Shown: positions 1 to 8,669, counted from the first letter of the stretch. The stretch is 64,000 bases of DNA from Lysinibacillus sp. ZYM-1 (GCF_001308875.1 NZ_KQ465112.1:117578-181577); one strand, 5' to 3'. The notes: generated by a model not told the origin, from the sequence alone. Translations and numbers: made by a program.

Positions 1-633
1 ATCATGGAAGATCCATGGGTGTCTCCACCAGAAGAAGCATACGGTCTAACTGTTTCAGTTGAAAATGCACCAGATGAATCAGAATATGTAGAAATTGAAT
101 TCGTGGCTGGTAAACCAGTTGCTTTAAACGGAAAAGAAATGAAACTTGCTGATTTAATTCAAGAATTAAACGCAGTTGCAGGTGCACATGGCGTAGGACG
201 TATCGACCATGTGGAAAATCGTTTAGTTGGTATTAAATCTCGTGAGGTTTATGAAATTCCTGGTGCTAAGGTGCTGTTAACAGCTCATAAAGAGCTTGAA
301 GATTTAACGCTTGTAAAAGAATTAGCACACTTCAAGCCAGTGATTGAGAAAAAACTATCTGAATTAATTTACGATGGTTTATGGTTCTCACCATTACGTG
401 ATGCACTTGAAGCATTCCTTGCACAATCACAGCAATATGTGAACGGTACAGTGCGTGTGAAATTATTCAAAGGTCATGCCATTGTGGAAGGACGTAAATC
501 ACCAAATTCACTATACAACGAAAAATTAGCCACATATTCGAAGGAAGACCAATTCAACCACGCTTCCGCAGTAGGATTTATCGAGTTATGGGGTCTACCA
601 ACTGTAGTGAACTCATCTGTTAATAAAAAGTAA
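1..633 (+). CDS. argG: Argininosuccinate synthase, C-terminal part (5' end outside window)
   Basis: Argininosuccinate synthase joins citrulline and aspartate with ATP in arginine biosynthesis. Only the last 210 residues are present; the frame is open to the first base, so the ATG at 4 is internal and the start lies upstream of the window. The segment beginning [14 protein letters not shown] and the later [16 protein letters not shown] stretch are typical of the C-terminal multimerisation half of ArgG. It is followed after 80 bp by argH, which catalyses the next step, so the two are very probably one operon. I see no terminator between them. Confidence 0.95.
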   Translation: MMEDPWVSPPEEAYGLTVSVENAPDESEYVEIEFVAGKPVALNGKEMKLADLIQELNAVAGAHGVGRIDHVENRLVGIKSREVYEIPGAKVLLTAHKELEDLTLVKELAHFKPVIEKKLSELIYDGLWFSPLRDALEAFLAQSQQYVNGTVRVKLFKGHAIVEGRKSPNSLYNEKLATYSKEDQFNHASAVGFIELWGLPTVVNSSVNKK

Positions 634-713
634 TTTTCACAAGCAAGGTGTGGTAAAGCATATGTGCTTTAGCTACACCTTTTGAAAAGTAATAAAGGAA
701 AAGGTGAGCTGAC

Positions 714-2096
714 ATGACAAAACTTTGGGGTGGACGTTTCCAAAAATCGGCAGAAGCATGGGTAGATGAGTTCGGTGCATCCATTGGCTTTGACCAACAA
801 CTTGTCCTTGAGGATCTTGAAGGTAGTGTTGCACATGTCACAATGCTTGGTGCAACAGGGATTTTACCAACAGCTGACGTAGAGTCCATACTAGGTGGTC
901 TTGCCCAACTGAAAGAAAAGGCCATAGCAGGTGAACTTGAATTTACCATTGCCAATGAAGATATACACTTAAATTTAGAAAAGATGCTAATTGATTTAAT
1001 TGGTCCTGTTGGGGGCAAACTACATACAGGACGTAGCCGCAATGACCAAGTTGCGACAGATATGCATCTATTCTTGAAAAAGCGTGTCCAAGAAACAATT
1101 GATTTAATCGCAACATTCCAACAAACATTATTAGGTAAAGCTGAGGAGCATATTGAAACAATTGCGCCAGGCTATACACATTTACAGCGAGCTCAGCCGA
1201 TTTCTTTTGCCCACCATTTAATGGCCTATTTTTGGATGTTAGAGCGTGATAAGCAGCGCTTTACAGAATCCATTAAACGCATTGATATATTGCCATTAGG
1301 GGCAGGAGCTATGGCAGGAACAACTTTCCCAATCGACCGCTTAAAATCAGCAGAATTGCTTGGATTTAGTGAGGTTTATGCCAACTCAATGGATGCAGTA
1401 AGTGACCGTGATTTTATTGTTGAATTTTTAAGTAATTCATCTTTGTTAATGGCACATTTATCACGTTTTGCTGAGGAAATCATTCTATGGTCTACTGATG
1501 AATTTAAATTTATCGAATTGGATGATGCCTTTTCAACAGGTTCTTCCATTATGCCACAAAAGAAAAATCCTGATATGGCCGAGTTAATCCGAGGCAAAAC
1601 AGGGCGCGTTTATGGGAATCTGATGGGCTTGTTAACCGTTTTAAAAGGTACACCATTAACGTACAACAAAGATATGCAGGAAGACAAAGAAGGGATGTTC
1701 GATACCGTACATACCATTCTTGGTTCACTCAAAATCTTTGAAGGCATGGTTCGTACGATGACTGTCAATACGGAGCGGTTGCATCAAGCTGTTCATGCTG
1801 ATTTCTCGAATGCTACAGAGCTAGCTGATTACCTTGCCACAAAAGGTATGGCATTCCGTGAAGCACATGAAGTGACAGGCAAACTTGTTTTCACATGTAT
1901 TCAAAAAGGCATTTACTTATTAGATTTATCACTGGAAGAGATGAAGCAAGAAAGCGAGCTAATTGAATCGGATATTTATGATGTATTAGCGCCAGAAGCG
2001 GCCGTTCGACGCCGTCATTCCCTTGGTGGAACTGGCTTTGATCAAGTCAAAATCCAAATTGAAAAAGCCAAAGCTTGTGTTGTTGTCCAAAATTAA
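714..2096 (+). CDS. argH: Argininosuccinate lyase
   Basis: ArgH splits argininosuccinate into arginine and fumarate, the last step of arginine synthesis. The 460-residue length is normal for the family. The superfamily signature [12 protein letters not shown] lies near residues 276-287 and holds the catalytic serine loop. The N-terminal LWGGRF motif and the HTGRSRNDQ motif near residue 104 are also present. The start at 714 has an AAAGGTGA ribosome binding site about 8 bases upstream. The gene lies 80 bp after argG and is probably co-transcribed with it. Confidence 0.97.
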   Translation: MTKLWGGRFQKSAEAWVDEFGASIGFDQQLVLEDLEGSVAHVTMLGATGILPTADVESILGGLAQLKEKAIAGELEFTIANEDIHLNLEKMLIDLIGPVGGKLHTGRSRNDQVATDMHLFLKKRVQETIDLIATFQQTLLGKAEEHIETIAPGYTHLQRAQPISFAHHLMAYFWMLERDKQRFTESIKRIDILPLGAGAMAGTTFPIDRLKSAELLGFSEVYANSMDAVSDRDFIVEFLSNSSLLMAHLSRFAEEIILWSTDEFKFIELDDAFSTGSSIMPQKKNPDMAELIRGKTGRVYGNLMGLLTVLKGTPLTYNKDMQEDKEGMFDTVHTILGSLKIFEGMVRTMTVNTERLHQAVHADFSNATELADYLATKGMAFREAHEVTGKLVFTCIQKGIYLLDLSLEEMKQESELIESDIYDVLAPEAAVRRRHSLGGTGFDQVKIQIEKAKACVVVQN

Positions 2097-2144
2097 TTAT
2101 TGCGTGCATGTCCATGTGACTTTTGCATAGATATTCATTAAAGC

Positions 2145-2234
2145 TGTCCTGTGAGGCACTATGAAAACCTTATCCTTTTTCAACAAAGCCAGAGGGTGAT
2201 GTGAAAAAGAGAAACCTTACATACGTGAAGGACA
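2145..2234 (+). promoter_or_regulatory. Possible PyrR-type attenuator element (weak)
   Basis: TGTCCTGTGAGGCA at 2145-2158 fits the conserved loop of PyrR-binding RNA hairpins (roughly ARUCCNGNGAGGYU). UG/CA and CC/GG pairs can close a small loop. The AGGACA at 2229-2234 could pair with TGTCCT at 2145-2150, and an intrinsic terminator follows at once. This resembles a pyr attenuator, but the gene downstream is not a pyrimidine gene, so it may be a remnant or chance. Confidence 0.25.
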
Positions 2235-2237
2235 ATC

Positions 2238-2269
2238 CCCAATTCTGGAGACGCGGAATTGGGTTTTTT
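2238..2269 (+). terminator. Intrinsic terminator
   Basis: CCCAATTC (2238-2245) pairs perfectly with GAATTGGG (2256-2263), followed by TTTTTT. It separates argGH from the next gene and could end the arg transcript or act as an attenuator in the leader of the gene at 2301. Confidence 0.8.
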
Positions 2270-2300
2270 GTATAACAAAATGTTGGGAGGGATAAAGTGT

Positions 2301-2678
2301 ATGAATGAACGTTTTACAAAGGGGATTGAAACAATTAAACAATATGTCACAGAGGAAGATGCAGCAAGGATGATCGGATCCGATGCATTAGCTGATGTGG
2401 CGCCGGATTTACGTAAAATGATTATTGAATTTGCGTATGGGGATGTTTATGCACGCCCTGGACTTGATACAAAAAGTCGGGCACTTGTCGTTATCACAGC
2501 AGTTGTTACACAAGGAGCAGCTCCACAAACCAAAACACATATTCAACGTGGCTTGCATGCTGGTTTAACACAAACAGAGATTGTAGAGGCACTTTTACAA
2601 TTAGTACCTTACATCGGTTTCCCGAGCGTACAAAATGCCTTAACGATTGCTCAGCAAGTCTTTACAGAAAAGAATTAA
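2301..2678 (+). CDS. Carboxymuconolactone decarboxylase family protein
   Basis: The predicted protein has 125 residues and belongs to the CMD/AhpD-like all-alpha fold. The middle segment (YGDVYARPGLDTKSRALVV, then HIQRGLHAGLTQTEIVEALL) is typical of the 4-carboxymuconolactone decarboxylase group. It lacks the AhpD-type CxxC pair, so a disulfide reductase role is unlikely. Many such proteins in Bacillales have no proven substrate. The ATG at 2301 is chosen over an in-frame ATG at 2259 because GGGAGG sits 10 bases upstream of 2301, while 2259 lies inside the terminator stem. Confidence 0.85.
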   Translation: MNERFTKGIETIKQYVTEEDAARMIGSDALADVAPDLRKMIIEFAYGDVYARPGLDTKSRALVVITAVVTQGAAPQTKTHIQRGLHAGLTQTEIVEALLQLVPYIGFPSVQNALTIAQQVFTEKN

Positions 2679-2758
2679 ATCATGAATAAACGATTGGGCA
2701 ATGGTTCATAATAATAGCGGAAACACTTATTAATCTAAATTGATGGGGAGGATGCAGA

Positions 2759-2910
2759 ATGAGTAATAGTCAAACACCCAAAGACCAGGAATCTCAGGAA
2801 AGTCCGCCACAGCTGAGGAAGGTTGAAGCTTCTTAAAACTTAAGCCTAAAGGTGAAGCAGAAATGTCTGTTTTACTGTAGATTAAGGTGAAGCGTAAACC
2901 GTTCCAGTAA
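2759..2910 (+). pseudogene. Decayed small gene of about 50 codons
   Basis: A good ribosome binding site (GGGGAGG) precedes ATG 2759, which opens a 25-codon frame (MSNSQTPKDQESQES...) ending at 2836. In the +2 frame a plausible continuation follows (TAEEG, stop, SFLKLKPKGEAEMSVLL, stop, IKVKRKPFQ) and ends at 2910. One frameshift and two in-frame stops would have to be repaired to give a single small, charged protein. Alternatively only the 25-residue peptide is made. The family is not recognised. Confidence 0.4.
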
Positions 2911-2942
2911 AAAAAATCAAATAGAAGCAATAAGTGTCCATG

Positions 2943-2973
2943 GATCCAGAATTATTATTCTGGATCTTTTTTT
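2943..2973 (+). terminator. Intrinsic terminator
   Basis: GATCCAGAA (2943-2951), loop TTATTA, TTCTGGATC (2958-2966), then TTTTTTT. It ends the transcript of the small broken gene. Confidence 0.85.
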
Positions 2974-3056
2974 GGTTCTATTAGTCGGATGTTGAAGTGT
3001 TCATGTAGATGGAGATGAATGAACTAAATATCGCTCAAGGACAAAAATACCTACAT

Positions 3057-3085
3057 TTGACAATAGAAAAATTCTGTATTACTGT
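3057..3085 (+). promoter_or_regulatory. Candidate sigma-A promoter for the GntR operon
   Basis: A perfect -35 TTGACA (3057-3062) is followed after 17 bases by TACTGT (3080-3085), a weak -10. It lies about 50 bp before the GntR gene at 3137. Confidence 0.4.
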
Positions 3086-3136
3086 AAGTAGAACAGATTC
3101 TGTTTGGTTATTAGTATTACAGATTGGAGGGGCGAA

Positions 3137-3514
3137 ATGCAAATAAAATTAGATCCAAGTGATGAATTGCAGCTCTATAAACAATTAGCCAATCAATTAA
3201 TTGAATTGATCGCTAAAGGTGAGTTGAAAAACGGGGATACATTACCATCTGTACGTGCCATGTCTACAGATTTAGGGATTAATGTCAGTACGGTAAGTAA
3301 GAGTTATCATGAGCTTGAAGAAAAAGGCTTAATCGAATTAAAACCAAAAGCAAAAGCCATCATTATAGGTGGCCAAAAGCGGGAGCTGGAAGAAACAGAG
3401 GTTGAAAAGGTAGAAAATGCTTTAAAGCCAATAATGGCGGAAGCTTTTGCACGCGGGCTAGAAAAAGAGCAAATGACAAATTTGTTCCAGCGAATTTTAA
3501 AACAATGGAAGTAG
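3137..3514 (+). CDS. GntR-family (YtrA-like) transcriptional regulator
   Basis: This 125-residue protein has an N-terminal winged helix (residues about 10-75; PSVRAMSTDLGINVSTVSKSYHELEEKGLIE is the classic GntR recognition region). Its short helical C-terminus is typical of the YtrA subgroup, which has no ligand-binding domain and usually represses its own operon. ATG 3137 is preferred to the in-frame start at 3104 because GGAGGGG precedes it. The membrane protein gene at 3522 follows by 7 bp, so it is the likely target. Confidence 0.9.
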   Translation: MQIKLDPSDELQLYKQLANQLIELIAKGELKNGDTLPSVRAMSTDLGINVSTVSKSYHELEEKGLIELKPKAKAIIIGGQKRELEETEVEKVENALKPIMAEAFARGLEKEQMTNLFQRILKQWK

Positions 3515-3521
3515 GGGTATT

Positions 3522-4601
3522 ATGCTTTTAATGGTAGGCATTTTTATCTTCGTCGGAATTTTGGAAGCAATGACACCACATTTAACAAGAAAAACAACTG
3601 TTTTTGGTGTTTCGATCCCAGAACCCTATGTTAAACATCCGCAATTACAGTCCTGGAAAATACGCTATAGCCAAATCGTAGGAGGCATTGCAACTGTTTG
3701 TTTACTAGGGCAAATAGGACTATACCTTTCTGCTATGCAAGAAAATAAGGTGGCTCTAGTATCCTTTATTTTTTTATATGTGATGCTCCTTTTTTCATCC
3801 GCTCTTTACTTGAGTTATCATGTCAAAATAAAAAAATTAAAAGATCAGGAGCAGTGGGAGATACAGATTAAAAAAGTGTATGTTACTGATTTGTCAATAC
3901 GCCAAAAAGATGAAACGCTGCCACCACTTTTTTTTATCTTACCAATGATGATGACATTTGCATTGATAACATTTACGTATATGAATTATGATTCGATTCC
4001 TGATGTATTTGCAACACATTGGAATTCGGTGGGCGAGATAGATGGCTGGACCGAAAAGTCTTGGCTCTCTGTCATCAGTATGCTGCTTATCTTATTGACG
4101 ATACAAATTAGCTTTTTCATCATAAGCCGAGGCATGAAAAGTGCCAAAATACAATTGAGCGCACAGGCTAAAGAAGCGTCAATCCATCGAGAGCTGGCTC
4201 AACGTAAATATGGTAGCTGGTATTTAGCATCTATTAACTTTAGTATGACTATTCTTTTTGTGGTTTTACATTATACAACTGTTATTTTAAAAGATCAGAC
4301 AGCTTCATACTTTTTCCCACTTTTTATTGTCTTCAATGTGGTTACTTTAGGTGGTTTATTAGTATTAATTTGGAAATTTACTAAAAGTAATGAACGTTTT
4401 GATGAGGTACATACAAACGAATCAGCGGTGTCTGATGATCGATATTGGACATGGGGCATTTTTTATTGCAACAAAAACGATCCATCCTTGTTAGTTCAGA
4501 AAAAGTTCGGAATTGGCTGGACTGTCAATTTTGCAAACAAATGGTGTTACATCATGATCGGTATTACATTACTACCAATTCTATTGGTGATTTTCACATA
4601 G
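3522..4601 (+). CDS. DUF1648/DUF5808-type integral membrane protein
   Basis: The 359-residue protein has several hydrophobic segments. Around residues 140-200 it carries the DUF1648 pattern (two membrane helices flanking YDSIPDVFATHWNSVGEIDGW). Near the C-terminus the segment FYCNKNDPSLLVQKKFGIGW matches DUF5808. DUF1648 is also found in SdpI, the immunity protein and signal transducer for the SDP toxin, but most members have no known role. It is coupled to the GntR gene upstream (7 bp gap) and the lipoprotein gene downstream (13 bp gap). Confidence 0.85.
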   Translation: MLLMVGIFIFVGILEAMTPHLTRKTTVFGVSIPEPYVKHPQLQSWKIRYSQIVGGIATVCLLGQIGLYLSAMQENKVALVSFIFLYVMLLFSSALYLSYHVKIKKLKDQEQWEIQIKKVYVTDLSIRQKDETLPPLFFILPMMMTFALITFTYMNYDSIPDVFATHWNSVGEIDGWTEKSWLSVISMLLILLTIQISFFIISRGMKSAKIQLSAQAKEASIHRELAQRKYGSWYLASINFSMTILFVVLHYTTVILKDQTASYFFPLFIVFNVVTLGGLLVLIWKFTKSNERFDEVHTNESAVSDDRYWTWGIFYCNKNDPSLLVQKKFGIGWTVNFANKWCYIMIGITLLPILLVIFT

Positions 4602-4614
4602 GGAGGAAGATTGA

Positions 4615-5904
4615 ATGAAAAGGTTGTTGGTGTTATGCTGTACACTTTTGCTCTTAGCTGCCTGCGGGCAAAAGGAAGCAACTGCTGAAAATAATGAGGC
4701 AAAGAGGGAAAATACTATGAACGAACAGTTTATCGGAAAATGGGAAGGAAATATTGAAACGCCGAATGGGCTACTACCAATTATTGTTGATTTACAGAAG
4801 GATAGTGGTACACTATCCGTGCCAGCTCAAGGCTTATCCAATTTCCCATTTAACAGTGTGAAATATACAGGTAATCAAGTAACAGTATCCATCAATTTAA
4901 ATGGCTCTGTTATTGCTATCAATGGTACATTCAAAAACGAACAAATTGAGGCTACATTCCAACAAAATGGCGGAAAATTCCCACTTCTATTAAAGGCTTA
5001 TAAAGAAGAACCTGTAACCTATGAAACATTAAAAATTCCTGTTCAACAAGGTGACTTAATAGTAGCACTTCAAAAAGCTAGTACAACGCCATCACCAGTC
5101 GCAGTTATGATAGCTGGTTCTGGACCAACTGATAAGGATGGTAATTCAGCTATAGCTGGTAAAAATAATAGCTTAAAAATGATTGCTGAAGGGTTGGCAC
5201 AAGAGGGAATCGCTACTGTACGCTATGATAAGCGAGGCCTTGGTGATAATAGTGGGCTTTTAACAAAAGAAGAAGATGTGAATTTTGACCAATATGTTGA
5301 GGATGCGGTGCAAATCATTCAATCATTGCAAGCCGATAAAGCCTATACAAGTGTTCATGTAATTGGACATAGCGAAGGTTCTTTAATTGGATTGCTAGCA
5401 GCCCAAAAAACAGGGGTAGAGTCCGTTGTTTCCATTGCAGGTGCTGGGCGACCAATGGATGAAGTATTATTAGAGCAATTAAAAGGTCAGCTAGCACCAA
5501 ATCTTTTCAAAGAATCGACGGACATTTTGACAGCCCTAAAGCAAGGGGAGCAAATAAAAAATATTTCGCCACAATTACAAGCAATCTTCCGTCCATCCGT
5601 ACAACCATTCCTAATTTCAATGCTAAAATATAATCCAGCAACAGAGCTTGGGAAAGTAAAAAGTCGTGTACTACTTGTACAAGGAACGACTGATTTACAA
5701 GTGAAGGAAGTCGATGCTGAAACCTTAAAGAAAGGTAATCAAGATGCAAAGCTTCTTTATATGGAGGGCATGAACCATGTATTAAAAAACGCACCAGCAG
5801 ATCGTGCCGAGAACTTAGCAACCTATGCAGATCCAACATTGCCACTACATGATGAATTACTACCAGCAATTGAGCAATTTATTAACAATGACAATGGAAA
5901 GTAG
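4615..5904 (+). CDS. Alpha/beta hydrolase lipoprotein
   Basis: The protein has 429 residues. A type II signal peptide ends in the lipobox LAAC (cysteine at residue 17), so the mature protein should be anchored outside the membrane. A beta-rich region (about 40-140) precedes an alpha/beta hydrolase domain: an oxyanion-type loop IAGSGPTDKDG, the nucleophile elbow GHSEGS (near residue 254), and a late GMNHVLK histidine. The architecture matches secreted esterase/dienelactone-hydrolase-like proteins of Bacillales; the substrate is unknown. RBS GGAGGAAG is well placed. It forms the third gene of the GntR operon. Confidence 0.85.
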   Translation: MKRLLVLCCTLLLLAACGQKEATAENNEAKRENTMNEQFIGKWEGNIETPNGLLPIIVDLQKDSGTLSVPAQGLSNFPFNSVKYTGNQVTVSINLNGSVIAINGTFKNEQIEATFQQNGGKFPLLLKAYKEEPVTYETLKIPVQQGDLIVALQKASTTPSPVAVMIAGSGPTDKDGNSAIAGKNNSLKMIAEGLAQEGIATVRYDKRGLGDNSGLLTKEEDVNFDQYVEDAVQIIQSLQADKAYTSVHVIGHSEGSLIGLLAAQKTGVESVVSIAGAGRPMDEVLLEQLKGQLAPNLFKESTDILTALKQGEQIKNISPQLQAIFRPSVQPFLISMLKYNPATELGKVKSRVLLVQGTTDLQVKEVDAETLKKGNQDAKLLYMEGMNHVLKNAPADRAENLATYADPTLPLHDELLPAIEQFINNDNGK

Positions 5905-5915
5905 GCTAATTAACC

Positions 5916-6230
5916 GTGGGTGTATTTGTATATTTAATCATCATGCTTCCATTTCTCATCTTTGCCATTGTATTATCGCAAGGAAAAGGGACATTTTTAA
6001 TAGCTGGCTTTAACACAATGTCACAGGAAGAAAAAGAAAAGTATAACGAAATAGCACTTGCAAAATTTATGGGTAAAATGATGTATGGTTATTGTTTTTG
6101 TGTACTGCTATGGGTGCTGAATGAATTATTTCATACACAATGGTTATTTAGTGTAGGGCTTGTTCTTTTCATAGTACTTACGATATTTTTAATGATCTAT
6201 ATGAACACAGGCAATCGATTTAAAAGATAA
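5916..6230 (+). CDS. DUF3784-like small membrane protein
   Basis: The 104-residue protein begins with GTG at 5916, 11 bp after the hydrolase stop, with a weak GTAGG binding site inside the previous stop region. It has three predicted membrane segments (about residues 3-20, 50-70 and 75-95) and a QGKGTFLIAGFNTMSQEEKEKYNE loop typical of DUF3784. The function is unknown. It is the last gene of the operon, followed by a strong terminator. Confidence 0.8.
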   Translation: MGVFVYLIIMLPFLIFAIVLSQGKGTFLIAGFNTMSQEEKEKYNEIALAKFMGKMMYGYCFCVLLWVLNELFHTQWLFSVGLVLFIVLTIFLMIYMNTGNRFKR

Positions 6231-6232
6231 AG

Positions 6233-6281
6233 AATACAAATGGACTTGATCAGTATAATGACAAGTCCATTTGTATTTTTT
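6233..6281 (+). terminator. Intrinsic terminator with 16-bp stem
   Basis: The arms 6233-6248 and 6262-6277 are perfectly complementary (AATACAAATGGACTTG and its complement), followed by a T run. It ends the GntR/DUF1648/hydrolase operon. Confidence 0.93.
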
Positions 6282-6284
6282 GTT

Positions 6285-6322
6285 TGAGAATCATTATCAA
6301 CTAGCGAAAATTCTGTTAAACT
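6285..6322 (+). promoter_or_regulatory. Fur box and promoter of the AraC gene
   Basis: TGAGAATCATTATCA (6285-6299) differs at one position from the 7-1-7 Fur consensus TGATAATNATTATCA. It overlaps a possible -35 (TTATCA 6294-6299) that is 17 bases from TAAACT (6317-6322). Iron repression of the downstream gene is the natural reading. Confidence 0.75.
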
Positions 6323-6365
6323 AGAGGCATGTCAATGGTTAATCTAGAAGGAGTGCTAGAGCTCA

Positions 6366-8348
6366 ATGAAATTAAGCGATCATATACTTTTATGGAATCA
6401 CGCGTATATTAAAATAATGGATATACGTTTTATGAAGATGGAACAAGGAGAAGCTTTTGGCCCGTATCGATTGCCAGCAAATGCTTTTCTTTATACTAAA
6501 AGAGGCGGTGCTCAAATATGGATTGATAAAAATAGCTATTTGGTACAGACCTTTCATGTTCTGCATGCAGGAAAAGGGGTGTGTATACGGATTGTAGCGG
6601 AGAAGGAATTTGAATATTATATGATTTTCTATAAAGCAACGCTATCATTACCAAAGCGGCAAGAAATTGTAGCTTTATTGGAAAACGACAATCCGTTCCG
6701 ATATCAGTATGCTTTTGCGCCAGCTAACCCACTTACACTACTTGATAAAGCGGAGCAGATGAATATAGTTTGGTTGCAATCTGATGATAAAGAGTTGAAA
6801 AATTTACATATAAAATCTTTGTTTTATCAATATGTCTATGAATTATTCCGACAAATGCACACACAAGGGATTCACCCAGTAAAGCAAGATTTAGTCACAG
6901 AAGCAGCTCGTTACATAGAGGAACATTATCATATGCCTTTGACGCTTGAAAAATTGGCTCAGGAATTATCATGTAGTGTTGGTTATTTATCAAAGCTGTT
7001 TAAAGAAAAAATGCATACGAGCCCGATTCATTATTTGGGTGCAATACGTATAAAACAAGCAGCGAAATTACTAGTACAAACAGATGCGACATTGCAGGAA
7101 ATTGCCGAGCATGTCGGCTATCCCGACGGCTATTCATTAAGCCGAAGCTTTAAACGACATAAAGGCATATCTCCAGTTCAATTTAAAGTAGCGTGGAGAC
7201 AAAAACGCCAAGGTGAAGATGAAGAATTGCCACTTTGGAAAAGAAGATATGCTATTCTCCCTCATAAAATCGAGTGGTATATTGATGATGAAATTGAAAA
7301 TCATTATCAACGAAAGGGAGCAAGCGAAATGTATAAGTTTAAAAACATGAAGGTAACGGCCATGACGTTGCTTATGTGCCTATCATTGTTACTAGCAGCA
7401 TGCACAAATGCAACAAATACAAACGGCGCCTCACCAGCGGCAAATCAAGTAGAAACAAAGGCGAATAGTGGGCAAGAAGTGATGCAAGAAGGAAAAACAA
7501 GAATTGTTTCTACGCCAAGAGGGGATGTAGAAATTCCAGCACAACCACAACGTGTTGCAGCTGACCAATATATGGGACAACTTTTAAAGCTAGGAATTAT
7601 TCCAATCGGTGTCCGTGAAGGAATGTTAACGGAAGGGTGGATAGAAAAATCAGATATTCCTCAAGAAACACTAGATAAAATTGAAAATTTAGGTAACTTT
7701 CCAATGAACCCCGAAAAATTAATTATGTTAGAGCCAGATTTAATCATTGGGTCGATTGAGAAAAACATTGAACAATATGAAAAAATTGGAACAACGGTTT
7801 TTATCCCCTATTGGGAAGAACTTTCAACTGCAGGGCCTTTGGAAAAATTCAGAAGAATTGCTGAAGTATTTGGAAAAGAGCAGGAAGCGGAGCAATGGAT
7901 AGAAGAATATGAACGTAAGGTAGAAGATGCTCGAAAACAAATAGATGGCATCATTAAAGAAGGCGAAACGGTGTCAATCGTGCAATTAAGCCCTACAGGT
8001 TTGTTTGTGTTAGCTGCTGAGGGTGGGAATTATGGTAGTAATACCATTTATCAGATGTTGAAATTACCTCCGACAGAACAAGCATTAAATATGAAAGAAG
8101 GCTTTGAAAATATCTCATTAGAGGTGCTACCAGAGTATTTAGGTGATCATGTATTCGTCTATGTGAATTCGCAGGAAGATGCAGAAGAGATTTTGAACAG
8201 CCCAATCTGGCAAGGAGCCCCTGCTGTGAAAAATGGCCATGTTTATATGTATGGTGAATTCGATGATGAATTTGTGATGGAAGATCCGTATTCTTTAGAT
8301 CTTCAACTTGAGAAAATTGTCAAAGTTTTATTAGAGAAAAAGCAGTGA
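6366..8348 (+). CDS. AraC-type regulator in frame with a siderophore-binding lipoprotein
   Basis: One 660-residue open frame. Residues 1-165 form a cupin-like sensory domain. Residues about 170-275 are a two-HTH AraC/XylS domain (EEHYHMPLTLEKLAQELSCS and IAEHVGYPDGYSLSRSFKRH). Residue 322 on looks like a complete lipoprotein: a hydrophobic signal with lipobox LAAC, then an FeuA/FecB-type iron-chelate binding domain. The known regulator Btr of B. subtilis also joins AraC and binding-protein domains but has no signal peptide in between. Here a Fur box and ribosome binding site lie inside the frame, so two proteins may be made. RBS AAGGAG precedes ATG 6366. Whether the full-length fusion exists is open. 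Confidence 0.75.
   Translation: MKLSDHILLWNHAYIKIMDIRFMKMEQGEAFGPYRLPANAFLYTKRGGAQIWIDKNSYLVQTFHVLHAGKGVCIRIVAEKEFEYYMIFYKATLSLPKRQEIVALLENDNPFRYQYAFAPANPLTLLDKAEQMNIVWLQSDDKELKNLHIKSLFYQYVYELFRQMHTQGIHPVKQDLVTEAARYIEEHYHMPLTLEKLAQELSCSVGYLSKLFKEKMHTSPIHYLGAIRIKQAAKLLVQTDATLQEIAEHVGYPDGYSLSRSFKRHKGISPVQFKVAWRQKRQGEDEELPLWKRRYAILPHKIEWYIDDEIENHYQRKGASEMYKFKNMKVTAMTLLMCLSLLLAACTNATNTNGASPAANQVETKANSGQEVMQEGKTRIVSTPRGDVEIPAQPQRVAADQYMGQLLKLGIIPIGVREGMLTEGWIEKSDIPQETLDKIENLGNFPMNPEKLIMLEPDLIIGSIEKNIEQYEKIGTTVFIPYWEELSTAGPLEKFRRIAEVFGKEQEAEQWIEEYERKVEDARKQIDGIIKEGETVSIVQLSPTGLFVLAAEGGNYGSNTIYQMLKLPPTEQALNMKEGFENISLEVLPEYLGDHVFVYVNSQEDAEEILNSPIWQGAPAVKNGHVYMYGEFDDEFVMEDPYSLDLQLEKIVKVLLEKKQ
7295..7320 (+). 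promoter_or_regulatory. Internal Fur box and ribosome binding site inside the fused frame
   Basis: TGAAAATCATTATCA (7295-7309) is a one-mismatch Fur box and nearly copies the box at 6285. AAAGGGAG (7313-7320) follows, 8 bases before ATG 7329. These bases also encode the linker DEIENHYQRKGAS of the long frame. Confidence 0.7.
7329..8348 (+). CDS. Iron-siderophore ABC transporter substrate-binding lipoprotein (internal start)
   Basis: Translation from ATG 7329 gives a normal 339-residue lipoprotein: positively charged N-terminus (MYKFKNMK), hydrophobic core, lipobox LAAC with the lipidated cysteine near residue 24, a low-complexity linker, then a periplasmic-binding fold of the FeuA/FecB class (PQRVAADQYMGQLLKLGIIPIGV near the N-terminus; APAVKNGHVYMYG near the C-terminus). 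It would capture a ferric chelate for a permease not present in this window. The strong binding site and upstream Fur box favour this as a separately made product. Confidence 0.75.
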   Translation: MYKFKNMKVTAMTLLMCLSLLLAACTNATNTNGASPAANQVETKANSGQEVMQEGKTRIVSTPRGDVEIPAQPQRVAADQYMGQLLKLGIIPIGVREGMLTEGWIEKSDIPQETLDKIENLGNFPMNPEKLIMLEPDLIIGSIEKNIEQYEKIGTTVFIPYWEELSTAGPLEKFRRIAEVFGKEQEAEQWIEEYERKVEDARKQIDGIIKEGETVSIVQLSPTGLFVLAAEGGNYGSNTIYQMLKLPPTEQALNMKEGFENISLEVLPEYLGDHVFVYVNSQEDAEEILNSPIWQGAPAVKNGHVYMYGEFDDEFVMEDPYSLDLQLEKIVKVLLEKKQ

Positions 8349-8384
8349 CCAACAATACTTGAACTTGTATTAACATGAACATTT

Positions 8385-8425
8385 ACCCTCCCTGTTTGCT
8401 TGTTTTTAGACAAATGAGGAGGGTT
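8385..8425 (+). terminator. Weak hairpin after the lipoprotein gene
   Basis: ACCCTCC (8385-8391) pairs with GGAGGGT (8418-8424), helped by TGTTTG with CAAAT inside. The following T run is short, so termination is uncertain. Confidence 0.5.
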
Positions 8426-8515
8426 TGCGTTGAAATTGGATCTAATGCTAATAATTTGTGTATTTTGTAGGACTATTTTTTAAATAGTAATCGCATAGAA
8501 TATCTTAAGTGAAGT

Positions 8516-8546
8516 AGAACCCTTTAATGCTGGTTCTTTTTTTTTA
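8516..8546 (+). terminator. Intrinsic terminator
   Basis: AGAACC (8516-8521) pairs with GGTTCT (8532-8537), followed by a run of about ten T. It lies in the 365-bp space between the lipoprotein and permease genes and has no gene directly upstream. Confidence 0.7.
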
Positions 8547-8653
8547 TAGATATGCTTTAAAATTTAAATATTTAGAAAACCGTAAAATTAGTGTCACGAA
8601 TATGCTCGAAAAAGAACTATTTTCCTTATTTTCTGTAAAAATAGAATTTTTAG

Positions 8654-8669
8654 AATAATAAGTATTATT
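8654..8669 (+). promoter_or_regulatory. Inverted repeat upstream of the permease
   Basis: AATAATA-AG-TATTATT is a perfect 7-bp inverted repeat with a 2-bp spacer, 45 bp before the permease start. It may be an operator or overlap the -10 region; no clear -35 is seen. Confidence 0.3.
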
